Below are positions 37,434 to 47,669 of a stretch of 64,000 bases of DNA, piece by piece (position 1 is the stretch's first letter; every line of letters starts with the position of its first letter). The position numbers and the translations under genes are program-made. Origin of the DNA: Roridomyces roridus (taxonomy: Eukaryota; Basidiomycota; Agaricomycetes; Agaricales; Mycenaceae); assembly GCA_029378245.1 (NCBI GenBank), contig JARKIF010000005.1, positions 806,001-870,000 of the forward strand, written 5' to 3'. The notes below the pieces were generated by a model, which saw only the letters and a list, made by a program, of their open reading frames with translations, made no database searches and was not told where the DNA came from.

Positions 37434-40400
37434 ATGAACAAAAACCCATTTGTTCCTCAACCGTCGTACCAGCCACCTCTGCCTCCAGGCCCTCCCCCGC
37501 CCCAGCCAGCCCAGCCAGACTACTCGGCATACTGGGCATCTGCTGGCCAACCACAGCCTCCTTCAATCGGCGCCTTCAATCAGCAATGGACTGCCCCACA
37601 GCCTCCTCGTCCGCCTGCAGACCAGAGCGCGTTGTATGCAAACTACGGCTATGGTACTCAAAATAACCACTGGCGCCAGCAGCAGCAGCAGCAACCACAG
37701 CATTACCATCCCGGACCTCCTCCGCCACCTCCTGCTCAGCCCGGATACAGCCCGTACCAGCCAACGGCCGGGTACCAGCAGCCCTATGTCCAAGCCCAAC
37801 CGATGGCCGCTGCGCCGTATCCTCATGCTCAACAACCGCAGACACCTCAGCAGCAACAGTTTTTCCCTCATCCACCGCCGGTGCAACACCACATGCCGCA
37901 GCATCCAGCACCGATGCAGCTACAGCAACAACGGAATATTCACCACACTCCACCACAGCACATGCCGCCTGCCAAACGTCAGCGATTCGATGGACCAGGC
38001 CACAACCAAAATCATCGAGCACCGCCGATGCAGCCTCAGTTCCAGCCACCAACAGGCCCGATGCAGGGCGGCTCGTTTTCGGGGCCGCCAAGGGGTGGTG
38101 GACCAGGTGGTAATCATGTTCCTCTTGGAAGTGGCAACAGAGGAGGTCCAGGTGCTGGTCCGGGACGAGGAGGGGTGGCCGGCAGAGGCGGGAGAGGGGG
38201 AGGTTCGATGACGGGAAATCGTGGAGGTGGGATGAATGGTCGGGGTGGACGAGGAGGAGGCAATTACTCTGGTGGTAATCCCTCGGGAGGACGAGGCGGT
38301 GGCGGTGGTGGTTCTGTGCGGGGACACAACTCTCGCGGGAATTTTGGAAACAAGGACTTTCACAATCGGAGAGGCGGGGCATCTTTCAACGCAGGGGGCG
38401 GTGGATCGTTCCAAAACCAGTCCGGCTCGTTCAGAGCTCGTGGCCAGAACCACGCAAATCGGGGCAGGAATGACGGCGGAGGGGGGGTGGTGGTAGCTCG
38501 ACCTTTGGCGTCCGAGATGGAACCGCGAATTCAAGTTTCAACTCTGGTAAGAAGGACGAAAACCGTCGCACGCTCACAGACTTTAAGATCGTCGGCCTGG
38601 AGATCCGTGAACTGGCGTGGAAGTGGGGCGTTCTTCCTCTGCTGCCTGTAAAAATCGAGCCGAATGAGGTCTCTCTCGGCTCTGACGATACATCTCAGGT
38701 TATCGTCAGGAAGGAATCTGCAGAGGAGGATACTATTCCGGCGGAGGCGCCTGAGGACTCCTCTGCCACAGATGCCGTCCCTGCTGCAGCCAAAGTGGTC
38801 TCCGACCTTGGGCCAACGTCACGGATGCGCATCTACTTTCATACTCCCGTTACGGCGGTGGATTCACATCCTATTCCGCATAACGGCTCTTTTTCTCTGG
38901 GGGCGACGCCATCTGATTCTCGAAAGGGGAAGAGAAAAAAGATCGAGTCTGATGACGGTGATTTCGAGGAGGGGCGGAGAGCGCCGCCACCGCCTGGTAT
39001 GCATGATGACCGCTCCAGCGTGGCAGGCAGTGTAGCGCCTAGCGTGGAGGAGTCGGCGAGCGAGGCCGATTGGCTGATGGCCGCCATCGCCGACGAGCCC
39101 GAGAGCGACTCTCATGGGCCAGATGATGAGCAGCCCACTGATCATGACGAGGCTACTGACGACGTGGAAGTTGACACTGATGGTGAGCCTGCTTGTTTTG
39201 AGAGCCACTGCCTTGTGTGGATGTCCCTCGCTTGGCTGCGAGGTGACCGCTTCGTGCGCACACCGCTGACGTTTACTTTCCAAGGCAATTTCACTGCTGT
39301 GGACAATGTGGAAGGTCCTGCTCACAATGCCGATGCTTTTGCGCACCATGACGAGGCGCCTAATGAGCCCGATGTTTCTGCTGACCCGCCGGGCCTTTCT
39401 ACTTCTTTTTCTTCCGATGCTGTGGATGGTGCGGTGCCGCATGTGAATGGGCACGAAGCAGACGTTCCTGATACTTTGTCTGGACCTGTTCTTCCTCCTT
39501 CCGATACTCCTCTGGTTTCTTCTGCTACTTCGGATGATGTCGTCGCGACGTCTCCAAAGACGCCTGCGCTTGACGCCCCTCCGACTTCGGCATCCACAGA
39601 CTCTGATCTCGCGGAAACGCAGTCTGTCCAAACCGAGAACTCTCCTGTTACTCTGTCTTTGACGGCCACGCTCGTCGGATTAGACGAAGCCGCTGCGCCT
39701 TCTTCTCTGGCAGGGGAAGCTACTGTCGTACTAGCGCCGTCGCAGGATGACGAGCACACGCAGGAGGAGGTGGTGGCTACGCAGTTGGACGAGGAAGCCA
39801 CTCAGATGGACGACCCTCCACCTTCACTAACAGTCTCTGCCGCTTCGACCACCTACGGGGAAGCATTCCAACCTGTGAAGCCAGAGACAAAGGGCCCGAA
39901 AGTGCCTGCAGCCAACCGCTTATCTATTTCTTTTGAAGGAGGCAACAGGCGTATAGTTTTCGACGCTGAAGTCGTGGATTCAATTACACTATACCGTCGT
40001 GAGGCACGCGCCGAGGTTCGTATCAACTTGATGAGCGATGGAGAAACCGGATTCAAGGGAATTTTGGTGTGTACTATTCTGAATCTCAATCCATTCAACT
40101 GACATCGTCCCAGATGGAAACCTTGTCTGAAGTCACTAAATCTTACAACCCGATACAGTCGATAACAGGTTCCGACGATTTCCCTCCGTTTTCTCAAGCC
40201 ACCACTCCTCTGGCCATGACGTTGATCGTATATCTCGACAATGTCCGGCCTCTTTCCGAGCCAAAATGGGTCAAAACGGGAGATATCCCGGAGTGGCTGA
40301 AGAGCCTTTTTGGCAGGATGTTCTGGTTTGCAGGTGATGCAGCCGAGAGCTGGGAGAAGAAGATAATCGTCACCGATCCTGATCCTGTGCGTGCTCTTTC

Positions 40401-40871
40401 TTCCTTGTCGAGTTTCTTTCCTCTCTGACTTTCCGACTACAGCCACCTACCCTGAACTCGGTTCTCGAGGGGTGGTCGACATCTTCCAGTGCTGGGACAC
40501 TGACCGAGCGACAGCGGTTCCTCAAAACACACATGACCGAAATGGACAATGTTCTCGAGGTGCTTTTACGTCTCGTTCGCGGCGATCGAAATGCTAGCCT
40601 GGGCCCAGCTCCTGCGCCAGTTCCCTCCGGTCCTTTGTTGTCCGCTCTAAAGTCGGGCATTCCATATGCCTCTCAGCAAACGCCCGTTTCGCTGGCTGTC
40701 ATGGCCATGTTCCGGATGACGATCGAGTATGCGGAAAAGTCGGATGGAGACAAGGGCAAGACGGAGGTCGAGGAGCGATTTGGAGAGATTGTCAGGTGTC
40801 TACCGCCGAGCCAGATTCACAAGAGTCTGGACGCGATATTTAAGGAGTGGAAGATGGACAAGAAACGATGA
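37434..40871 (+). CDS. RGG/prion-like fungal protein of unknown function, frame broken at a G run
   Basis: Starts MNKNPFVPQPSYQP at 37434. The N-terminal 190 residues are Pro/Gln/Tyr-rich, then PPAKRQRFDGPG, then an RGG/Gly-rich domain (38085-38500), suggesting an RNA-associated, phase-separating protein. The frame breaks in a run of seven Gs (38481-38487); one extra G would restore GGGSSTFGVRDGT and KKDENRRTLTDFKIVGLEIR. Downstream lie RELAWKWGVLPLLPVKIEP, SRMRIYFHTP, a long acidic Ser/Thr linker, and a folded-looking C-terminus (RLSISFEGGNRRIVFDAEVV, PLAMTLIVYLDN, LAVMAMFRMTIEYAEKSDGD) ending KMDKKR. I do not recognise a named family, though the C-terminal part looks conserved and globular. 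Confidence 0.65.
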
Positions 40872-41039
40872 TATAGTAGCGTAGCAATAATAATAAGGCG
40901 ACGAGTCTTCGTCCGACGAACATTCGCTGGAGAATGGGTTCTTGTGAGAAACAGCGGTGGAATGGCATGAAAGAGGAAGCGGCGCCAAGGACGCGTTTGC
41001 ACGAGTTTGGTCCGAACGCGTCAGCTCTCTCTAACTGCC

Positions 41040-42112
41040 ATGGTGCGTCTCTCTGCAATTGCCTGCTTTAGCTCTTCAACGATTGCATAGTTCAGAAACA
41101 CGTACGACTCGGACAACACCGTCTTTTCTCCCCAGGGTCGTTTGCACCAGGTCGAATATGCTCTCGAGGCCGTGAAGCAAGGCTCGGCCGCTGTCGGTCT
41201 GCGTTCCAAGACCCATTCCATTCTTCTTGCGCTCAAGGTATTCGGTCGACGCTTCCCCTCCATTGACCACTCATTCGCTTTATAGCGTTCAACTGGGGAG
41301 CTCGCATCGTACCAACAAAAGATGTTTCGGATAGACGACCATGTCGGGATCGCTATTGCTGGTCTTACCTCTGACGCGCGTGTTCTGAGGTGCGTGCCAA
41401 TATCTGTCCTCTCTACCACGTCTCATGACGCCCGTTACAGCAACTTTATGCGCCAACAAGCAATGTCCTCCAAAATGGTCTTTAACCGACCCGTACCCGT
41501 GAACAGACTCGTGTCCGCCATTGCCGACAGTTCGTGCAATCCTGCGCTACCCACCTATGCTAAACAAAGTATCAACAGAGGCCCAGGTTAACACGCAGGA
41601 ATACGGTCGGCGACCATACGGTGTCGGCTTCCTGGTCATCGGTCAAGATCAATCCGGCCCTCATCTCTACGAGTTCTCACCGTCCGGCAACTCGTACGAG
41701 TACTACGCAATGTCGATCGGTGCACGGAGTCAGAGTGCCAAGACGTATCTGGAAAAGCATTACAAGAGCTTCGAGGATTGTGCGTGACTTGCGTTTGCAC
41801 ACTCTCTTCTCATTTAACGGCTTTCAAGGCTCGCTGGAAGATCTTATTCGTCACGGGCTTCATGCGCTCCGTGAAACACTGCAGCAGGACAAGGAGTTGA
41901 ATGTGAACAACACGTCCATTGGCATCATTGGGTCTGCCAGCACGCACGAGGGTGCGGTGCCTTCGGGGCGATTCCGTATCCTCGAGGGCGAAACCATCGA
42001 GCCGTTCCTGCAGAGCATGGAGCCGAAGGAGACGGAGACTGCCGCCCCTGCAGCTGCTCCTGCTGCCCCGGCGGCGGCCCCGACGGACCAGGATGTGCAA
42101 ATGGAGGGATAG
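41040..42112 (+). CDS. PRE5: 20S proteasome subunit alpha6 (PSMA1/Pre5)
   Basis: Outer-ring subunit of the 20S proteasome. An intron directly follows the ATG (GTGCGT donor, GCATAG acceptor), giving [20 protein letters not shown], the alpha-subunit signature, then [20 protein letters not shown]. Further exons read [54 protein letters not shown] and ISIG-like [19 protein letters not shown]. The C-terminus has an Ala/Pro-rich tail ending DVQMEG (TAG 42110-42112). The YGRRPYGVG motif is typical of PSMA1. Length is about 265 residues; no key residue is missing. Confidence 0.95.
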
Positions 42113-42156
42113 TTTTCATTAATGGCAATTACTGTGTACAATTTTTGAGTAGATCC

Positions 42157-43793
42157 TCAACTCGTAGGACTTTTATTCATCGCATTCCTCCAAGCTCGAG
42201 CGGCAGCGCCCGGTCTCCGTAATGCTACGAGCAATTGTAACATGGTGCTGAGCAGGAGAATGCTCCCCGCTTGATGCGACGCTGCTAGCGGAACGGGCAC
42301 CAAGTACAAGAGGGTTGAAATACCGAGCAATACTTGCACATTCGCCATTGCAAAGGCGGCTCGTGTGGATGTTACGACAAGAGGTGGCAGGATGGCACGC
42401 CACGCCGGACGGAATGTCTGTGCAAACAATACGGCCATCCCGGCGTAAGTCGTTGTAGCCTTTTACGAGGTCAAGAAGCGCTGGGTCAGATTGATGATGG
42501 ACTCACGAGCATCCGGTGGTCAAACTGAACGGTGGTGGGATTCTCGAATATATTCCACCAAACGTCCGACTTAGCTTCGTTCTTGGCGTATGCGGGTGCA
42601 AAGAGTTCGTCTGTAGGCGGGACCAGACGGCCGCCCATGAGGGGCCACTCGTTGTAAACCAATCCGGCGTCCAGACCAGCCACGAACGCGCCTTGGACTT
42701 GTAAGTATGACTCGTGAGAGTGGCAGGAAACGTACCCGATACGGCGGTTAGTAGAACGAGACCCGTAAGCACTCGCGTGTATGTCTTGAAGCGTTTCATG
42801 AGGGGATTTTCCATTACAGCATTGAAAGAGCTGAACGATAATCCGCTGGACATGCCAGTATTCACAAATCGGCGGTCCTTAATGATGGCCATCCCGGTGC
42901 TAAACATGCCAGCGTACAACGCGAATGCCAGACCAAGATGGGCGGCAAGACGGTATTGAGATACCCGTGGAACGGCACCTGGGGTCTCCATAATTGAATC
43001 CTCCAGACCTGATTTCACCATGTACCAGCCGAGGGCGCCCTGGGCACCGATCAAGAGGCCCAGACCCCAGAGTTTGATTGCGAGTGGGGTGGAGATCTTC
43101 TTGGACATGGTGAAATAGGCGAGAGGTGCAACAAAGACGACGCCAATAAGGCGACCGAGGATTCGATGGCTCCACTCCATGGAGAAGATGCGTTTAAAAT
43201 CATCAAGGGTGGCCGAGTGATTTAACCTGAGTTTTGTGAATTCTTCTTCCTGGGACACGAAAGGTATCTTACATTTTGAATTCCGGTGTAGCTTTGTATT
43301 TTGTGAACTCCTCATCCCATTCTTCCTGCGACAATGGAGGTAATATTCCCGTGATAGGTCGCCATTGGGTGATACTCAAGCCGGATTCAGTGAGACGCGT
43401 CACGCCGCCGACGACCACGACGGCGAGCACCAAAACTGACGAAACCATGAGCCATATTCCAACCACGGGAGGTGGCGGCGGCTGGACAGCTGAAGGTGGC
43501 ACGGAGGCATCGGAAGGTTTTTCTGTAGGTCGAGGGGGATATTGCTTCTGAGGTGGACTCGTTGCGGTCGAAGTAGGTTTCACGACATTGGAGCCTTTTC
43601 CAAATGCCGGGGCACCCTTGGTCACCAGTGGTGGGGCGTCTTTCGCAACAGAGGCCGCCTTGAGTGCTGCTCTAGGTACATCGGACTTGACTGAGGCAAA
43701 ACGGAGGAGAACGCGAGGGTGAGCGAGGGGTCGGAGTGGCTGGATTTTCAAGAGGGACGGCAGGCAGCTGGCCCGTCTGACTGCAAGCAGCAT
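42157..43793 (-). CDS. COX15: heme A synthase COX15
   Basis: Inner mitochondrial membrane enzyme that oxidises heme O to heme A for cytochrome c oxidase. The start at 43793 ([20 protein letters not shown]) is a strong presequence with a long Ala/Pro linker. The core reads [62 protein letters not shown], then [15 protein letters not shown] with a conserved heme-ligand histidine. [50 protein letters not shown] and a later [12 protein letters not shown] supply the other His ligands. It ends [10 protein letters not shown] at 42157. Three or four exons. The start is 99 bp from the divergent BolA-like gene. Confidence 0.95.
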
Positions 43794-43892
43794 GACGGAA
43801 GGAAAAGACGCGCCGGGTCCAGGTCCGTCGATCCCGATTCCCGATCGGGACGACGCGCCGTGTGGATTACCAAGTTGCTTTTAGCAGCCATC

Positions 43893-44343
43893 ATGTACGC
43901 GCTCTGGACGCGCCGCTGGCTTCCAGCCACCCTCCGTCTCCGCAACTTGTCTTCTTCCATCCCACCAGCTGGGTTAACGCCCACAGAACAGCTCATCCAC
44001 ACAAAACTTACCGAGAGGTCTGCATCTTGGGCTTGGAGTCGGAAAACAGGCTATATAACTCGATAGATTCTCTCCTTCACAACTAGAGATACAGGACGTG
44101 TCTGGTGCGGTCCAACTCCCGTTCATTGTTCACTCTTCCTAAGCCTACGCAGGCGGTTGCGGCACTTTTTTCGCCATTACCATCGCCAGTGAAGTGTTCA
44201 AGGGAATTCCAATGGTCAAGCAGCACAAGCTGGTAACACAGACAATCAAGGAGGAAATAGAAGGAATCCATGGTCTCCAGGTGCGCTTACCTGTGTCGAG
44301 CAGATCTCTTCCAACATATTTCAAGATAAAAACAATCCATTAA
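43893..44343 (+). CDS. BOL3: BolA-like protein (mitochondrial BOLA3 type)
   Basis: Three short exons. Exon 1 starts at 43893 with MYALWTRRWLPATLRLRNLS, a mitochondrial presequence, then LTPTEQLIHTKLTER. A GTCTGC...GATAG intron leads to FSPSQLEIQDVS, and a GTGCGG...CGCAG intron to GGCGTFFAITIASEVFKGIP, MVKQHKLVTQTIKEEIEGIH and GLQ. The spacing of the GGCG cysteine, FKGIPMVKQH and the HGLQ ending matches BolA family proteins that assist Fe-S cluster transfer with monothiol glutaredoxins. The frame continues to a TAA at 44341-44343, giving a slightly long tail. About 110 residues. Only 25 bp separate its stop from the convergent methyltransferase stop. Confidence 0.82.
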
Positions 44344-44368
44344 TTTAATATGTACATTCAACACCTGC

Positions 44369-45238
44369 TCAGCCATAAAAGAGAGATTGCTTCGCGGGAG
44401 TATGTTGCACGGGCAGGATCATCCGGAACCTGCGCGAGTTGTCAGTCGTTGAAGACTTGTGTGGTGCGAGACATACGTCTTTCCACTTGAAGTGCTTCTT
44501 CAAGAGAGTAAAGAATCGCTTGTCCGCCTTTCTCCTCTTTTTATAGCAAAACAAGACTTCAGTGTCTTCCTTCACAAGGTCGCATAATGTTTGAACCAGG
44601 AGCGGAAAGGCGGGCTCGAAGTATACGCAGTCTGCCAGAAGGATGACCTCAGGCTGAGGAATTTCTGTGGGGATGGCCTCGCCCCTAAGAGATGCCATTC
44701 AACTCTTGCGAGCCGGACATGGAAAGAGCAGACCAGTTGAGTTCCGCGACGGTGCAAAGGGAAGAGAGATCGTTCAGGGCGACATTCTCGCGCATAATGT
44801 TGAGCAATGGGCTAAATGGACGTTATGAGGAGGGCTGACGGCCACAGAATGACACGGACGCTTGGTCAGTCAGCCACACAGTGCCTCCAAGACGAGCCGC
44901 GACGAGACCAACAAGACCTGTTCCACTGCCCAGTTCAAGTACATTTTTGCCTTGCAGAGAGTTGGGGCCTTGTTTGACGAGGTACTGAGCCAGAACCTAT
45001 GGTGCCGTCTGCGTCTGCTGAAATCGGATGTCGAAGATCGTACCTCTCCGGCCGGCCAAGCTCGGCCACCGCAGCCAGGGGAGGGATCTATCACGAGCTG
45101 GATGGTGACGTTGGAGAACGAGAGCTCAAGTGTTTCGGCGGCAGTGATAGACTGCTCGGGCACGATTTCGTTTTGCAAAAGGCAGTCGAATGGATCCTCG
45201 TCCGAATCGAACGACGTTCGTCGATTTGGAGAGGACAT
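44369..45238 (-). CDS. METTL21-type protein methyltransferase
   Basis: SAM-dependent seven-beta-strand methyltransferase, family 16, which methylates lysines on proteins such as elongation factors or chaperones. From MSSPNRRTSFDSDEDPFDCL at 45238: VTIQLVIDPSPGCGGRAWPA, LAQYLVKQGPNSLQGKNVLE, the SAM loop LELGSGTGLVGLVAARLGG, WLTDQ, LSSLCTVAELNWS, and a DxxY-type motif VILLADCVYFEPAFPLLVQT. It closes with VLFCYKKRRKADKRFFTLLK and ends AKQSLFYG. Three exons. Similarity is greatest to Efm6/METTL21 proteins, but the substrate is inference. An upstream in-frame ATG exists at 45454; the acidic start at 45238 fits the family better. Confidence 0.85.
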
Positions 45239-45382
45239 TGTCCCAGGAGTATGACCACGGGTAGCTATTTGCACGATTGCGGTAGATCCTGCACCAATTC
45301 CAAGAACTCGTACTTGCGACAGTGAATCAAGAAACGCGTAAACACCTACCAACAACACGTTCATCTTGCGTTCATCTGCATC

Positions 45383-46604
45383 ATGCGCCTCGCTGCCTGT
45401 GTGCCACCCATTCCTGAAGACCTCCTTTCCAGTCTGGCACAAGTTGGCATTCAAACAGATTCCGATCTACTCTTCTCGGGCTCCACATCTGACATATTTC
45501 AACGCCTACCGCGAGGAACAACGACATTAAAGGAGCTTGCTCAAATAACTGCCCTCGTGGCCGAATCGGCCTCCGCGCAGGGCCACAAAGCTTCAGACCT
45601 CCTGCGAGACTCGGAGCCAGACAGGTTTCTGAGTGGCGTGCCGCAATTGGATCAATTTCTAGAGGGACTGACGACGCCTCGTCGTATGATCGAGGTCTCT
45701 GGCGATAGAGGCTCGGGAAAGACCGTCAGTTCAAAGGTATATACTTCGTGATGCCACCATCGACGACGTTTCTAGTCGTTGCTCCTCTATCTTGTTCTGC
45801 GCCACCTTGTGGAACAACCTCAATCAAGCGTTCTGTGGATCGACACCACCGGTGATTTCTCTGTAACAAGGGCAGAAGAAATTCTGCAGAATTTCGATGG
45901 CCCAGTAATTTTCTTTTCTGTGGAGCGCTCAGATACGAGACTGAATGTGCGGCAAGGGCGCCTCAACTACACTTGACCGATTGCAAGTCTCCCTAGCTCT
46001 CGAGGTAGACGCTGTATACGAGGTCCTGGAAGACCTTCGACTGTCTTTCAACGTAACTTTTTCCTTCTTCTTTCCCTTTCTGCCACTCAACTCTCTTAGA
46101 TGTCCAGAGTACAAGGAATTGTCGTGGATTGTGTTACGCCTCTGTTCAGTTCCCTTCTAAGCCCAGTTTCGTCTCACGGCCATGCTATCATGACTTTGTT
46201 CATGCGCCAGCTGCGAGCCTTTGCAACGACCTTTTCAATAACCGTGTTTGTGCGTTATGTCCTTGCTTCTATGGTTTATCACTTTGAATGGTCCAGGTCG
46301 TGAACAACTCAACCTTGTTTACACCGTTTGTGCCAGGCTCTGCATCGAACAATCCAAATATTCGAAAGCCTAGCCTAGGTCCGTCGTTTACGTTTCTCAC
46401 CGACGCGACCGTCTGGCTGGTGCTGGACGCCGAGTCCGACAGCGGGAATGAAGGTACAAAGCATATTGCTCAGCTGTACAGATCCAAGATTACCGTAGGC
46501 TTTTTACTTGTCGGGAGCTCGCTCTCATGTTCCCCCAGGCACCGAAATCGCCGTGTTGGTTTGAAATGCGTCAGGGTGTGTTGAGACAGATAGAATGGAA
46601 ATAA
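45383..46604 (+). CDS. Rad51D-like recombinase paralogue
   Basis: RecA/Rad51 family ATPase acting in recombination repair. Starts MRLAACVPPIPEDLL. The N-terminal helix-hairpin-like region is followed by FLSGVPQLDQFLEGLTTPR and the Walker A SGDRGSGKT (a Gly-Asp-Arg variant). Then LLLYLVLRHLVEQPQSSVLW, IDTTGDFSVTRAEEIL, GASTTLDRLQVSLALEV, the Walker B-like QGIVVDCVTPLFSS, FATTFSITVFVVNNS and GPSFTFLTDATVWL. The last exon reads APKSPCWFEMRQGVLRQIEW with a TAA at 46602-46604. Motif order fits Rad51D (fungal Rhp57/Rlp relatives being alternatives). About seven exons. The stop lies only 43 bp before the next start on the same strand. Confidence 0.85.
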
Positions 46605-46647
46605 ATGTTGTGTCGTGGTAGATAAACAGGTTGAAACAAACGTTGAC

Positions 46648-47560
46648 ATGAGCGACTCGCCATTACACCAAGTCCATTTTTCATGGTATGCACCGTCCTG
46701 TACAACCCGGCCTGACTTGAAATTATTTGCAGGCCATCCACGAGTCCCAATTCAGTGATAGGTATGTGGTTGATCAAACACCTTCATATCTCCTACTGAG
46801 GATCGTCACAGTTACTGGAACCTTTGACCAATGGTCATCCTCATTACACCTCGTCAAGGATGAGTCCGGGTTCTGGGGCAGCACCTATGTCCCATTCGAC
46901 ACGAAGATCCTCTACAAATATGTCGTGGATTCGGAATGGTTTTTTTCTCCCTCTCTGCCAACGGAGACGGACGCGGCTGGCAATACGAACAATGTCTACA
47001 CTTCGCCACCAAAACCCGAGCCCGTTAACGGTGGTCCGGTGAATGGGATCGTTATCGAGGCTTCTGCAGAACCAACGGTTACTGGTGTGTGCCTTTTTTC
47101 TTGAGTCTCAGACACAGCTGACACGTTGGTAGCTGCACCACTCGCGCCCGACGTGCCAATTGCCATCGTTCCAGTAAACTCCGAGGAGACCAACCCGTCA
47201 CCCGCCGCTGAAACTTCCGCCGAGACTGAACTTCCGTCAACACATACGCCTGTCACTGCGCCTCCAGCAGAGACCACTGTGCCGCTAGCAGAGACAACAC
47301 CAGTCTCTGAACCCGTTTCTGCTCCGGTTCCCGAGACAACTACCAAGACTGAGCAGCCCACATCCACGTCCGTGACACCTCGAACGGAGACACAACACAC
47401 CTTCCCGTCCGCCAACGGCGCTGATTCAGCGGCTTCAGTGGCTTCTTCGACGACCAGCTCCCCTTCCAAGTACGGCACTGTCGGTTCACGCAAAAACCGC
47501 AAATCCATCTTCAGGAGGATTACAGGCATATTCGGCAGTGACAAGGAGGGCAGGAAATGA
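46648..47560 (+). CDS. glycogen-binding (AMPK-type CBM48) domain protein
   Basis: Starts MSDSPLHQVHFSW. Two tiny introns join PSTSPNSVIVTGTFDQW, the CBM48 glycogen-recognition signature, followed by SSSLHLVKDESGFWGSTYVP and KILYKYVVDSEWFF, then NTNNVYTSP. The rest (about 140 residues) is a Ser/Thr/Pro/Glu-rich disordered linker closing with a basic tail, SRKNRKSIFRRITGIFGSDK, that may bind membranes. The layout resembles yeast Mdg1/Crp1-type proteins. No catalytic domain is present. It is convergent with HBS1 at 85 bp. Confidence 0.85.
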
Positions 47561-47623
47561 TCTACATAGATACATATTCTCGTGTTTCTTTGGTGTTTCT
47601 GCTACATACTCGGAGCTCATCTT

Positions 47624-47669
47624 TATACATGCTGGACGTCCATCACTATACATGCTGGACGTCCATTAC
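47624..47669. repeat. 23-bp tandem duplication at the HBS1 stop codon
   Basis: TATACATGCTGGACGTCCA plus four bases occurs twice with one mismatch (47624-47646 and 47647-47669). The HBS1 stop (47646-47648) sits at the junction, so one copy encodes the last residues and the other is 3' untranslated. Confidence 0.75.

Noticed and set aside
37576..38534. Minus-strand frames of 204-268 codons opposite the RGG gene
   Set aside because: They mirror the Gln/Pro/Gly-rich repeats of the plus gene and have no motif of their own.
38864..39631. Minus-strand frame of 255 codons
   Set aside because: Very Arg/Ile-rich translation of the antisense of an acidic linker; not protein-like.
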